Shown piece after piece: positions 42,997 to 53,166 of a DNA stretch of 64,000 nt (position 1 is the first letter of the stretch; every line of letters starts with the position of its first letter). The stretch is from an uncultured Blautia sp. (GTDB taxonomy: Bacteria; Bacillota; Clostridia; Lachnospirales; Lachnospiraceae). The translations under genes and the position numbers were made by a program. The DNA lies in the NCBI GenBank assembly GCA_900551715.1, contig URXG01000002.1, positions 32,384 through 96,383 on the forward strand, in the 5' to 3' direction. The notes under the pieces were generated by a model that made no database searches, had not been told where the DNA came from, and was given only the letters and a program-made list of their open reading frames with translations.

Positions 42997-43188
42997 CTAT
43001 TTCTTCATACGTGGGCTTTTGGATGATGCACTGTAAGATGCTCCGGCACAGCCACCACAGCTTCCGCAGTTACCACTGCATCCACCGCATCCCATATGCT
43101 TGCCTTCTTTTGTATTTTTGATTCCCTTATAGATCAGGAATCCACAGTAGCCAAGAATCAGAACCATTATAATAATATTTGCCAGCAT
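42997..43188 (-). CDS. FeoB-associated Cys-rich membrane protein
   Basis: The 63-residue protein starts at the ATG at 43188, nine bases after GGAGG; an ATG three codons earlier touches the ribosome site. It has one membrane helix (about 3-20) and a tail with the cluster MGCGGCSGNCGSCGGC, seven cysteines counting the one in the helix. Such proteins follow feoB in many Firmicutes and are thought to work like FeoC in proteobacteria, perhaps by sensing or passing iron. It lies 143 bp after feoB. Confidence 0.85.
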   Translation of the reverse strand: MLANIIIMVLILGYCGFLIYKGIKNTKEGKHMGCGGCSGNCGSCGGCAGASYSASSKSPRMKK

Positions 43189-43289
43189 TTTCCTCATCCT
43201 CCATGAATCTTACTGTAAAATAATCTGCCGTTACTATAACCAGGGAGACTTTTCGCCCTGTATCACTTTATTTCTCAATTATAACAGAA

Positions 43290-43314
43290 GCCGGATACAT
43301 TTTCTGCATCCAGC
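43290..43314 (-). terminator. Possible weak terminator or attenuator after feoB
   Basis: GCTGGATGCA pairs with TGTATCCGGC on the minus strand (one wobble) 17 bp after the feoB stop, but the T run is broken. It may lower the expression of the small genes that follow rather than end transcription. Confidence 0.35.
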
Positions 43315-43331
43315 CCCTGACTTTTTTATTT

Positions 43332-45512
43332 TTATGCCTGTACAGAACGTTTGGAATAAACTTTCTGATCTTTGTACGGATCTGGTCTGAACAGAAGGAA
43401 CAGCATTACGATCAGGAAAATAAATCCGACTGCTGTACCGATGCCGAATGCACCACCTGTTACAAAAGAACCGATCTGATAGAAGCAGAGGCAAACGATG
43501 TAGGCAAAGATATTCTGGAAAAGAATTGCAAACCAGAACCATTTTCTGTCGTTCATTTCTTTTGCCATTGTTGCGATAGCTGCAAGGCAAGGAGAATCAA
43601 GAAGGTTGAACATCAGGAATGAGAATGCTGCGATTCCTGTCGGGAACCAGCTTGCTACACCTGCTGCCACGTTTACTGCATCTTCTGTATCACCTGCAAC
43701 ATTTGCAAGTACACCCATTGTAGATACAATTGCTTCTTTTGCTGTAAATCCGGAAATAGAAGCTGCTACCGGCTGCCATTCGCCAAAGCCAAGAGGTGCA
43801 AAGATCGGAGCGATCACACCACCAATGGCTGCCATAAGGCTGTCTGCACTGTCTTCTACCATTCCAAATCCACCATCTGTGAATCCGAATCCACCAAGGA
43901 ACCACATTACTACACAGGCAAGGAACAGGATTGTACCGGCTTTGATGATGAAGCCTTTCAGTCTTTCCCATACATGAAGAAGAACTGTCTTAACCTGCGG
44001 AATATGATACTGTGGAAGCTCCATTACGAACGGAGCCGGTTTACCGGAGAACGGTTTTGTTTTCTTAAGAATGATTGCTGCTACAAGTACTGCTACAATT
44101 CCGATAAAATACATCAGCGGAGCGATAAAGGAGCTTTCTGCGTATCCTGCAGTTTCTCCTGCAATAACACCGCCCATAAGAGCGATAACCGGAAGTTTGG
44201 CTCCACATGGAATGAAGGTTGCTGTCATAATAGTAAGACGTCTGTCATTGTCCTGTTCAATGGTCTTGGAAGCCATGATTCCAGGAATACCGCATCCTGA
44301 AGAGATCAGAAGCGGAATGAAGCTCTTACCGGAAAGTCCGAAGTGACGGAATACTCTGTCCATGACGAATGCGATACGAACCATGTATCCACAGTCTTCA
44401 AGGATAGAAAGGAACAGGAACAGGATTGCCATCTGAGGAACGAATCCAAGTACTGCACCAAGACCACCGATAATACCGTCAACTACAAGTCCCATTACCA
44501 TATCGCCGGCACCGATACTGGAGAGGATCTTAGTAGCAAAGTCCTGAATAGCAACTACGAATACATCGTTTGTCCAGTCTGTTACAAATGTACCAACTGT
44601 TGTTACAGATACATAGTATACAAGCCACATGATTGCGATAAAGATCGGGATACCAAGAATACGGTTGGTGACGATACGGTCAATCTTATCGGAAACTGTA
44701 AGTTTGTCTTTTGCTTTCTTAACAGTTGTATTAACGATCTTCTGGATGAATTTGTATCTTTCGTCTGTTACGATACTTTCCATGTCATCGTCATGTTTCT
44801 TTTCCAGATTCTGACGGTTCTTGTCAACAACTGCCTGAGCAGAAGCGGAAAGCTTCATAGCTTCTTTGACTTTTTCGTCGTTCTCAAGGAATTTAACTGC
44901 ATACCATCTCTTCTTGTCATCTGTGATGGAATCCGGCAGAACAGTTTTAACTTCTGCAACTGCTTCTTCCATCTCTTTGGAGAAGATGTCTTTCGGAAGA
45001 TCTACGCTGCTCTTCTTTGCAACTGTTACTGCTTCGTCGATCAGTTTGTCAAGACCTTCACCTTTCAGTGCAGATGTCTCAATGATCGGGCAGTCAAGCA
45101 GCATGGAAAGACGCTTGGTATCAATCTTGATTCCTCTTTTTTCAAGAAGGTCTGCCATGTTCAGTGCGATTACAACCGGAACACCGGTCTCGATCAGCTG
45201 AGTGGTAAGATACAGGTTACGTTCAATGTTGGTAGCATCTACCAGGTCAATGATCACGTCAGGATTTTCTTTCAGAACATAATCTCGGCTGACTACCTCT
45301 TCCAGTGTATATGGTGAAAGAGAATAAATACCAGGAAGGTCCGTTACGATGATCTCCTCGCCTTTTCCTCTTTTTCCTTTCAGTTTACCTTCTTTTTTCT
45401 CTACAGTAACTCCCGGCCAGTTTCCTACATACTGGTTAGCGCCCGTTAATGCGTTGAACATTGTGGTTTTACCACAGTTCGGGTTACCGGCAAGTGCAAT
45501 TTTAATTGCCAT
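43332..45512 (-). CDS. feoB: Ferrous iron transporter FeoB
   Basis: The 726-residue protein has an N-terminal G domain (GNPNCGKT at 9-16, DLPGIYSL, NMADLLEKRG), a helical GDI-like spacer, and a membrane part with two Gate motifs and the conserved cysteines in ISSGCGIPGIMA and IPCGAKLPV. This is a full-length transporter that takes up Fe(II), powered or gated by GTP. The gene follows two feoA genes and precedes small partner genes. Expression is likely repressed by the divergent DtxR-type protein when iron is plentiful. Confidence 0.97.
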   Translation of the reverse strand: MAIKIALAGNPNCGKTTMFNALTGANQYVGNWPGVTVEKKEGKLKGKRGKGEEIIVTDLPGIYSLSPYTLEEVVSRDYVLKENPDVIIDLVDATNIERNLYLTTQLIETGVPVVIALNMADLLEKRGIKIDTKRLSMLLDCPIIETSALKGEGLDKLIDEAVTVAKKSSVDLPKDIFSKEMEEAVAEVKTVLPDSITDDKKRWYAVKFLENDEKVKEAMKLSASAQAVVDKNRQNLEKKHDDDMESIVTDERYKFIQKIVNTTVKKAKDKLTVSDKIDRIVTNRILGIPIFIAIMWLVYYVSVTTVGTFVTDWTNDVFVVAIQDFATKILSSIGAGDMVMGLVVDGIIGGLGAVLGFVPQMAILFLFLSILEDCGYMVRIAFVMDRVFRHFGLSGKSFIPLLISSGCGIPGIMASKTIEQDNDRRLTIMTATFIPCGAKLPVIALMGGVIAGETAGYAESSFIAPLMYFIGIVAVLVAAIILKKTKPFSGKPAPFVMELPQYHIPQVKTVLLHVWERLKGFIIKAGTILFLACVVMWFLGGFGFTDGGFGMVEDSADSLMAAIGGVIAPIFAPLGFGEWQPVAASISGFTAKEAIVSTMGVLANVAGDTEDAVNVAAGVASWFPTGIAAFSFLMFNLLDSPCLAAIATMAKEMNDRKWFWFAILFQNIFAYIVCLCFYQIGSFVTGGAFGIGTAVGFIFLIVMLFLLFRPDPYKDQKVYSKRSVQA

Positions 45513-45617
45513 TTCTTTCTTACCTCCTTATTCCCTCATATCGCTGCTTTGCAGCATTTTCTGTTGCTGCCAGTTTCACAGCAACGGTATTACCTATGTA
45601 CAGATACACAGAACGAA

Positions 45618-45836
45618 TTATTTTACCTGTACGCACTGAGCATCATTTTTTCTTACTGATAACTCATAGCCTCTTACAGTGATCTCAACCGGATCACCTA
45701 AAGGTGCAACTTTACGGATATAGAGTTCACTTCCTTTTGTGATACCCATGTCCATAATGCGTCGTTTGTACGCGCCGTCTCCTTCAATCTTGGTTACAAC
45801 AACTGTACTTCCAACTTTTGCATCACCTAAAGTCAT
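45618..45836 (-). CDS. feoA: FeoA, copy 1
   Basis: The 72-residue protein is an SH3-like FeoA. The start at 45836 (MTLGDAKVGSTVVV) follows AAAGGAGACAG; longer reading frames upstream have no ribosome site. Typical FeoA strands are seen: RRIMDMGITKGSELYIRK and PVEITVRGYELSVRKNDA. FeoA binds the cytoplasmic part of FeoB. Between it and feoB lies 105 bp with a small GCTGC/GCAGC hairpin. Confidence 0.92.
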   Translation of the reverse strand: MTLGDAKVGSTVVVTKIEGDGAYKRRIMDMGITKGSELYIRKVAPLGDPVEITVRGYELSVRKNDAQCVQVK

Positions 45837-45952
45837 TGTTCTGTCTCCTTTCCCTCTTTGCTTGATATATAAACATTGCATACATCACTTACTGATATCT
45901 TATGAATTGTTTCGCTGTTTCACAGTTCTCGCAATTCTTCAAACATTCAGCG

Positions 45953-46165
45953 TCAGATCATGATGTGTCTTGCCATATCCTGATTAACAGCTACCCGGGC
46001 ATCTTTCACATTTACGATCACATTGCCCCCGATTGCAGATACTACAGAAATCTCAGCATCATTTACGAATCCAAGATTCGCAAGAAAACGTCTGGTTTCT
46101 TCATTTCCGCCAATTTTTTTGATCTTGCATGTCTCGCCAATGCCTGCCATTGTAATCGGCATCAT
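45953..46165 (-). CDS. feoA: FeoA, copy 2
   Basis: The 70-residue protein starts at 46165 (MMPITMAGIGETCKI) behind GAGGG. It has the same fold: RRFLANLGFVNDAEISVV and NVIVNVKDARVAVNQDMA. The two FeoA proteins are quite different from each other, as in many Clostridia with feoA-feoA-feoB order. It is the first gene of the operon, 90 bp after the operator-promoter. Confidence 0.92.
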   Translation of the reverse strand: MMPITMAGIGETCKIKKIGGNEETRRFLANLGFVNDAEISVVSAIGGNVIVNVKDARVAVNQDMARHIMI

Positions 46166-46251
46166 ACTGTCCAACCCTCTTTCTTATTGAGAATTTTTTT
46201 CTTTAGCAAAAAACATATAACGTGTCCTAACGCTTTGTTTTTGCCTCTTAA

Positions 46252-46283
46252 GTTAGTATATGCTAACGTTTGTAAGCTGTCAA
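46252..46283 (-). promoter_or_regulatory. feo promoter with overlapping DtxR-type operator
   Basis: On the minus strand TTGACA (46278-46283), 17-bp spacer, TATACT (46255-46260). The near-palindrome GTTAGCATATACTAAC covers 46252-46267 and so overlaps the -10 box. The half-sites GTTA/TAAC with 8 bp between them recur before the second DtxR-type gene at 62801-62820. Binding of the metal-loaded repressor would block transcription. Confidence 0.8.
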
Positions 46284-46376
46284 GCACTTTTTTTCGTCTT
46301 TTAAAACTATCGTTTGTTCTGCTTAACGAAAGACAGTTTCAGCGTACCATCATATAGTAAAAATCTACAATTCCGG

Positions 46377-46405
46377 TTGTTCTGTCCTGTAAAATATGCT
46401 ATACT
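46377..46405 (+). promoter_or_regulatory. Promoter of the DtxR-type repressor gene
   Basis: TTGTTC (46377-46382), 17-bp spacer, TATACT (46400-46405) preceded by TGC (extended -10). It is divergent from the feo promoter. Confidence 0.6.
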
Positions 46406-46465
46406 GGAAATACTATAAATTTATTATTTCATTCGTTGAAATTGAGAGAAATTGGGGTGTAAGGA

Positions 46466-46840
46466 ATGCATACTAACGAATCCGCCGAAAACTATCTGGA
46501 GACTATTCTTATTCTGAGCAAATCACATCCGGTTGTGCGCTCTGTAGATGTAGCCACTGAACTGGGATTCAAGAAATCCAGCGTCAGTGTTGCCATGAAG
46601 AAATTAAGAGAAAATGATCAGATCACCGTATCTCCGGAAGGTTATCTTTATCTGACAGAGTCCGGTATGGCAATCGCTGAAAAGATTTATGAGAGACATC
46701 TTTTCCTTTCCAAATGGCTTGAAAACATGGGCGTTGACGCTAAGGTAGCAGCCAGTGATGCCTGCAAGATTGAGCATGTGATCAGTGCTGAAAGCTTTGC
46801 GGCTATCAAGAAACATATTGATCTGGACAACATGAAATAA
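46466..46840 (+). CDS. DtxR/MntR-family metal-dependent repressor, copy 1
   Basis: The 124-residue protein has an N-terminal winged helix (ESAENYLETILILSK, VDVATELGFKKSSVSVAMKKL) and a metal-binding/dimer domain ending CKIEHVISAESF. The C-x-x-E-H cluster is like the DtxR/IdeR primary site, where Fe(II) is sensed, rather than the manganese site of MntR. The C-terminal SH3 domain is absent, so it has the short MntR-like length. It is divergent from feoAAB, with a matching operator between them. The most likely role is iron-dependent repression of feo. Confidence 0.85.
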   Translation: MHTNESAENYLETILILSKSHPVVRSVDVATELGFKKSSVSVAMKKLRENDQITVSPEGYLYLTESGMAIAEKIYERHLFLSKWLENMGVDAKVAASDACKIEHVISAESFAAIKKHIDLDNMK

Positions 46841-46847
46841 CACAAAA

Positions 46848-46867
46848 GGCGGAGCAAATGCTCCGCC
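46848..46867. terminator. Bidirectional terminator between the repressor and the LRR gene
   Basis: GGCGGAGC (46848-46855) pairs with GCTCCGCC (46860-46867), loop AAAT, with T-rich flanks on both strands. The genes converge here. Confidence 0.88.
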
Positions 46868-46881
46868 ACTTTTATTTTATC

Positions 46882-49800
46882 CTATTTTTTTACAGTAACT
46901 GTGATCACGTATTTCTTTGATCCTGATTTTACTGTAATTTTTACTTTTCCTGCTTTTTTTGCAGTGATCACACCTTTACTGCTGACTGTTGCAATATTTT
47001 TATTTGAAGTTGCATATGTAATCTTCTGTACAGATGTGATTGGTGATATTACAGGTTTCAATGTTATCCGTTTTTTTACTTTTAGAGTCACTTTGGAAGA
47101 AAGACCTGATATACGTGTAGTCTTTACTTCACTTTTCTGGACTTTCACTTTTACAACTGCTTTTTTACCACTGCGTAATGTTACTGTCACTGTGGTAGAA
47201 CCAGTTTTCTTTCCTGCAGTAATCTTTCCTGAACTCGTTACTTTTACCAGACTTGTATTTCCTGATTTCCAGGATGCAACGGAATCTCCCTTTGCAAGAC
47301 CACAGACTTTTACTTTCGTAGTAGACTGTCCCACTTTCAGTACTATACTGGTTACATTTAGTTTAATGGTTGCCTTAAGTTTAGGAATTGTTATGATTTC
47401 TTCTTTTCCGCAGACACCACACGTACGTGTTTTGACACCGGTATTCAGAGCAGTTGCCGCTTTTGTCGTTTTATACTCACCGAAATTATGGCCTGTAGCT
47501 TCCCCCTCAGTTTTCTGTTCTTTCAGGATTTCCCCGCACACTGAACATCGGATACCCTCTGTCAGACCTGGTTCTTCACAGGTGGGTTCTTTTGCCGGAA
47601 TTATCTCTTCCTTATGTCCTGGAGCCGGGATAGTTTCTATTTGTGTATCACCACAATTTTGGCAGACAGATATTTTCTTTCCTTCTTTGATACAGGTAGC
47701 CTCCTCACTCACTGTCCATTCACCATAAGCATGGCCTGTAGCAGGCTCTCCTGTTTCCTGTGCTTTCAGAATTTTTCCGCATACAGAGCACTTGATTCCT
47801 TCTGTGAGACCCGGGTTCTCGCAAGTTGGCTCTACTGCAGGAATTATTTCTTCTGTATGACCCGTAGCTGGAATAACACCTCCTTCTGCCTCAACAGCTC
47901 CGCAGAGAGGACACCACACTTTTGCACTATGACCATCTTCCGTACAGGTAGGTTCTTTAGCTCCCTCCATTTTTATTGTATGGACAGTATCATTTCTAAA
48001 CCATCCAAGGAATCCAAAGTCCTTCATATAGAGCTCTGCATCTGGCAGCACATCCATACAAAATTTTGACAATTCTATATAAAGACTGGCATTTGCAGTT
48101 CTGTTTGCGTCAGCTTCCGTAACTTTACAATTGGAACCGATCCAGATATTCCATTGATAAGCATAAGTAGAATTATCGGATAACAGTTTCGCCGGATTTG
48201 TACACAGACTGGCTGTATATCCCCAGCTACTTCCCATCCTTGACTCCATAGAAAAAGTAAACTTATGATCTTTCACTCCACTTTCTGTTAAAATGAATTC
48301 CGCTACGCCACTTGCACCTGTATTGGAAATAACATCGGTACAGGTTATTTTTCCTTCGCTATAAGTGAGAGTCAGACCATTTTTTGTTATGGTATTATTA
48401 GGATATTCTGATAAATAGGAAACCAGCTTCATATATGCCAGCTTCATATGATGCGTTCTACCCTCATCTCCTTCCCACGAAAAGCTATAAAGTCCTTTGT
48501 TGTTCCATTTATATCCCTTGGCATTCAGGGTATAGATAATACTTGCATTTCCGTATACTTCGAATACTACATTCTCTTTGAAATCATCCGATAATGCAAT
48601 CTTTTCCAGATAAAACGGAAGATCAATCACCTGTTCTTTTTCGCCAGCGGTAATGGCTCCTGCCTCAATAGATTTAATTTTCTCACTCAAAACAATTTTT
48701 TCTAATCCCGGAGGGCAGACAAGTACTTTTTCTTTATTCTTATCACAAAGAACTCCATCTGCTGCTGCAAAAACTGTATTCTCCTCATCTACTGTAATCT
48801 CAGTAAGTTTAGAACAGTATGCAAAAGCATCCGGAGATAATCTTTCCAGTTCTGCAGGAATCTCTATGTTTATCAGGTTCATACCTGAAAACGCCTTACC
48901 TCCTATAGTTGTCAGGCCACTGGGAAGAATCAGTTCCGTAATCTTCTTACAGTCTTTAAATGCAGATTCTGCGATTTTTGTTGTTCTTCGTGGCAGAGTA
49001 TAACTTCCTTCTTTTCCACCCGGACAAAGCAGCAAGGTTGTTCCCACCTTATCATAAAGAACCCCATTTGATGCAGAAAAGTTATTATTATTTTCTTCCA
49101 CAGAAATACTCTGAAGAAGCCCACATCCGCTAAAAGCACCTGCACCCAGCTTCGATACCCCGGAAGGAATGATAATCTCTGTAAACTTATTTCCGGCAAA
49201 AGCCTCTTCGCCGATGCTCGTTATACCTGATGGCAGCTGAATCTCTGTCAGTCCACATCCTGCAAAAGCACTGCTTTCAATCGCTGTAATTTCATTTCTC
49301 AGTGTTATATTGGAAAGGGATTCACAGTTCAGGAAAGTTCCCTCACTAATCTGGGTAACATCTTTCGGTACTATGAAAGAACGAAGGCTTTTACAATTTG
49401 CAAAAGCATAATTTTCAATTTCCCGGATGTTGTCCGGAAGTTTTATGGTTTCCAGAGACGTACATCCATAGAACATTCCTTCACTGATGATTCCCAGCTC
49501 AAGGCTGTCCGGTATCTCTATAGATTTAAGACCTGCACAGTTTTTGAAAGCATAATCTCCAATCTCATATACCGTATTGGGAAGAGTAATCTCCGTAACA
49601 TTACCAAGGTCTGCAAATGCATAATTTCCAATCGTTGAAACATATTTTTCTACTACGATTTTGGTTATGTTCAGGCCTGTCCAGGGAGCCTTATTTGTTT
49701 CACTGTAATCAGCCATGTTATTGGCTCCGCTGATGGTAAGTGTTCCATCAATCAGATACCATTCTGCACTGTAACCGCAGGTTCCCCATTTTCCCATAGA

Positions 49801-51726
49801 TTCAAAAGAAATTTTTTTCTCTGTGGCATACTCCTGAATATAACTTCCCTCATAACCACGAATTGTCAACGCACTGCACTTACGGAAGCTGGTATTTTTC
49901 AGAGATATCAATTTAGGATATGCTGTTACTTTCTGTAAAGAAGTACAGCCTTCAAAAGCGTTTTCTCCAATAGATTTCAGGCTCTTTGGAAGTTCCAGTT
50001 CTTTTAAAGAAGCACAGCCATAAAAAGCATACCCATTAATGGAAGTGATTCCCTCTTCCAGTTCAATTATTTCCAGCGAAGTACAGTTTTCAAAGGCGGA
50101 AGCCCCTATAGAAGTGATTCCTTTTCCCAGTCTGCAGTAGCGGATATTCTTGCCACTCCATGGAGCCGGATTGTCTATGTCATAATCAGCCATGGCACCG
50201 GTTCCGGTAATACATAATATGTCTGAATCACGAATTTCCCAGGTAAGAGAATCCCCGCAGGTGCCCTTTTCATTTACTTCCCCTTTGATTCTTCCACATT
50301 CCACGCAAAAATAAACTTTTTTTCCATTGGAAAGTTCTTTGTAACAATCTTCTGAGTAAGTATGATTGTCTGGATTTTTTGTATTTTTTGCAGTTCTGGT
50401 ATCCGTCAGACCACATCCGCAGATACATTCTGCGGTTTCTGTTCCGTCACTGCTGCAGGTACCGTCATTATTGAAAACATACTCGCCAGGAACTATTTTG
50501 TCATGGGCAACCCATTTACTATTGATACTGCCAAATGCATTCGACGTACGAATACTCTCCGGCCAGTTGCCATTTACCGGATAATAAAACGTAACTCCCT
50601 CAACATCTTCAAAAGCATCTTCTGCAATAGCAGGCGGAACATTTCCCCTGAAAAAGACAGTCTTTAAGCTCTCGTTATAAATAAATGCCTTTTTTCCTAT
50701 CTCTGTCGCAGTATCTGGAATCACAATTTTCTTCAGATTGGCACAAGCCTCAAAGGCTTTCTCACCTATTTTTTCGACATTGGATATATCAATGGTTTTA
50801 AGACGTTGACAATTATTAAAGGCTCCTTTACCAATCGTTTTTACCTGAGGAATTTCTAAATTCTCAAGAGAATTGCACGCATAAAATACATAACTACTAA
50901 TAGATTTCACCTGTGGAATTTCTATCGTTTTCAGTTTTGAGCACTCGCTGAATGCATAATCCCCAATGAGCTGTACCTGCGGCATTTTTACTGTTTCCAG
51001 ACTACTACAGGCATCAAAAGCACTTTCTCCAAGTACTTTTAGCTGAGGTGTTTCTATTTTTTTCAATCTATTATAACATTTATAAAAAGCATACCCCGAT
51101 ATCGTTTCTACCTTAGGCATTTCTATGCTTGCCAGTCTGTAACAATTATAGAATGAATGCCATCCTACACGTTTTACCCCTAACAGTTTTACAGATTCAA
51201 ATGCTTTCTCGGTACAGTCATAAAAAGCATACTCTCCAATATTTTCAACGCCATCTTTAACAATCACCGTATCAATATCATAGTCGCACCATGGTCCATG
51301 AGTATTGATACGATAATCATTCATTGTTCCTTTTCCTTTAAAAATCAGTTTTCCAGAACTCTGGTAATAACCTACATTATTTCCACAGGCTTGGTACAAG
51401 TTTAAATCATCATCTTCATCTGCACCCTCAGCTTCCTCAACTTCTGTCTCACTGCTTCCATCCCCAATGCGGTCAGCATCCTACACAGATACCTCATCTG
51501 TTTCATCTGCCTCATCAAGCCCTGTTTCCACTTCATCTTCTGATGAAAAATCTTCTCCACATTCTCCATCTTCTGTTTCCAGCTCCGTATCTGTTTCTTC
51601 CTCTGCATAGCTCTCCACTTCTGCTTCAGAAGTAAAATCTTCTGCATACACCCCCACAGGCTGCCCCACCATGGTTACGGCCAGAAGAACCGCCATCCCG
51701 TTTTTCAGCTTCTTCCACTGAATCAT
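46882..51726 (-). pseudogene. Giant BspA-type leucine-rich-repeat surface protein, interrupted by an in-frame amber codon
   Basis: Read as one frame from the ATG at 51726 (GGGAGG in front), the gene codes 1614 codons with a single TAG at codon 82 (51481-51483). Before it: a signal peptide (cleavage after VYA) and an acidic linker. After it, in the same frame: more acidic linker, then three blocks that each begin with a G-x-M-x-DY/APW motif and continue with LRR_5 repeats (AFxxCxxLKxIxIP pattern), a unique domain, three repeats with paired CxxC motifs and PATGH, and two Ig-like Big_2 domains at the C-terminus. No ribosome site or ATG serves the part after the stop. The gene is thus either inactive, read through, or the base is an error or variant. 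Confidence 0.8.
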
Positions 51727-51781
51727 AAAATACCTCCCTTATCGTTATCATTTTTCTCATCCCTGTACGGACATACTCTTT

Positions 51782-51815
51782 TTCTATGTAAATCCTGATA
51801 AAAATTTACATAGAA
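51782..51815. promoter_or_regulatory. 12-bp perfect inverted repeat upstream of the LRR gene
   Basis: Arms TTCTATGTAAAT (51782-51793) and ATTTACATAGAA (51804-51815) are separated by 10 bp, so the centres are about two helical turns apart. It lies 56-89 bp before the LRR start codon and may be a regulator site or a leader hairpin. Confidence 0.6.
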
Positions 51816-51888
51816 TTCACACAATCTTCACATTCTACTTTATTATATTCTGTCATAAAAGGCAACCATCATTTCCCCAAAAAAATCT

Positions 51889-51927
51889 CAAAAAAATCGC
51901 TTACCCATCTTATGACGAATAAGCGAT
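51889..51927 (-). terminator. Intrinsic terminator after argD
   Basis: On the minus strand ATCGCTTA pairs with TAAGCGAT, followed by a T run; it begins 24 bp after the argD stop codon. Confidence 0.8.
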
Positions 51928-51951
51928 ATTTTTATAATATGTGTATTATAT

Positions 51952-53166
51952 TTATGCGAGAGCTTTCTCCAGTTTTTCCACCATTTCATCAATGTGTTCC
52001 TTGGTGATCACCAGAGGCGGTACCATACGAAGCACATCACTTCCTGCTGAAATTACCAGAAGTCCCTCTGCAAGGGCTTTCTTTACCACAGTTCCTACAG
52101 GAACATCTTTCACAACCAGTCCCTGAATGAAACCTTTTCCACGACGTGCAGAAAGTACCTCATACTTATCCACAAGTTCGTCCAGTTTCTGCTCCAGATA
52201 TGGAGTCAGATCCTTTACATGATCCAGAATATGATCTTCTTCAAAGATGTCAAATACTTTGCTGACTGCTGCACATACGAATGGATTGCCACCATAGGTA
52301 GTACCATGGTCTCCCGGCTCCAGAGAAGTCTCAGCTACTTTTTCCCCAAGGACAAAAGCACCTACCGGCACACCACATCCAAGAGCCTTGGCACTGGACA
52401 TAACATCTGGTTTCACACCATATCCCTGCCATGCAAAGTAGCTTCCGGTACGTCCCATACCGCACTGTACTTCATCAAAGATCAGGACGATATCTTTTTC
52501 ATCACAGATTGCGCGAAGTCCTTCCAGAAATTCTTTCTGTGCAGGGTAAATACCACCTTCGCCCTGTACTACTTCTGTAATGATTCCGCAGGTCTTGTCT
52601 GTGATCTGGGCTTTGACACTTTCCAGATCATTAAAATCTGCAAATCTCACACCACCGATCAGTGGTTCAAAGGGTTCTCTGTAATGTTCGGTTCCTGTTA
52701 CAGAAAGCGCCCCCATACTTCTTCCATGGAAAGAATGATTCATGGCAATGATCTCATATTTCTGTGCTTCTTTGCCATATTTCTTGTAAGCATATTTACG
52801 GGCAACTTTCAGTGCTCCCTCAATGGCTTCTGTACCACTGTTTGTAAAAAATGCTTTGCAGAGACCGCTGGCTTTTACCAGTTTGTCTCCTGCTTCGCTC
52901 ATAGGTTCATTATAATATAAGTTGGAAATATGTGTCAGTTTGTCGATCTGGGCTTTCAGGGCCTCATCATATCCCGGATAATGATAGCCCAGTGCATTTA
53001 CAGCAATACCAGCCGCAAAATCCAGATATTTTTTGCCTTCTGTGTCATAAAGATAACATCCTTCTCCCCGGTCAAACATCACCGGAAAACGGTTATATGT
53101 ATGCAGAATACTCTGTTCTGCATGTTCCATCTGATCATGCATGCTCATAGTAGTATTTTTCGCCAT
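51952..53166 (-). CDS. argD: Acetylornithine aminotransferase
   Basis: The 404-residue class III aminotransferase starts with a short helix and YNRFPVMFDRGEGCYLYD, has FTNSGTEAIEGALKVARKY, LIFDEVQCGMGRTG (Asp that holds the PLP ring), and the PLP lysine in SSAKALGCGVPVGA. It turns N-acetylglutamate semialdehyde into N-acetylornithine. Its start overlaps the end of argB by 32 bp; an in-frame ATG at 53148 would shorten this overlap but has no better ribosome site. It is the last gene of argC-argJ-argB-argD and ends at a terminator. Confidence 0.95.
   Translation of the reverse strand: MAKNTTMSMHDQMEHAEQSILHTYNRFPVMFDRGEGCYLYDTEGKKYLDFAAGIAVNALGYHYPGYDEALKAQIDKLTHISNLYYNEPMSEAGDKLVKASGLCKAFFTNSGTEAIEGALKVARKYAYKKYGKEAQKYEIIAMNHSFHGRSMGALSVTGTEHYREPFEPLIGGVRFADFNDLESVKAQITDKTCGIITEVVQGEGGIYPAQKEFLEGLRAICDEKDIVLIFDEVQCGMGRTGSYFAWQGYGVKPDVMSSAKALGCGVPVGAFVLGEKVAETSLEPGDHGTTYGGNPFVCAAVSKVFDIFEEDHILDHVKDLTPYLEQKLDELVDKYEVLSARRGKGFIQGLVVKDVPVGTVVKKALAEGLLVISAGSDVLRMVPPLVITKEHIDEMVEKLEKALA

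Noticed and set aside
51481..51483. Pyrrolysine insertion at the amber codon
   Set aside because: Nothing in the window suggests pyrrolysine genes, other genes use TAA/TGA/TAG as normal stops, and the site is in an acidic linker where a special residue has no clear use.
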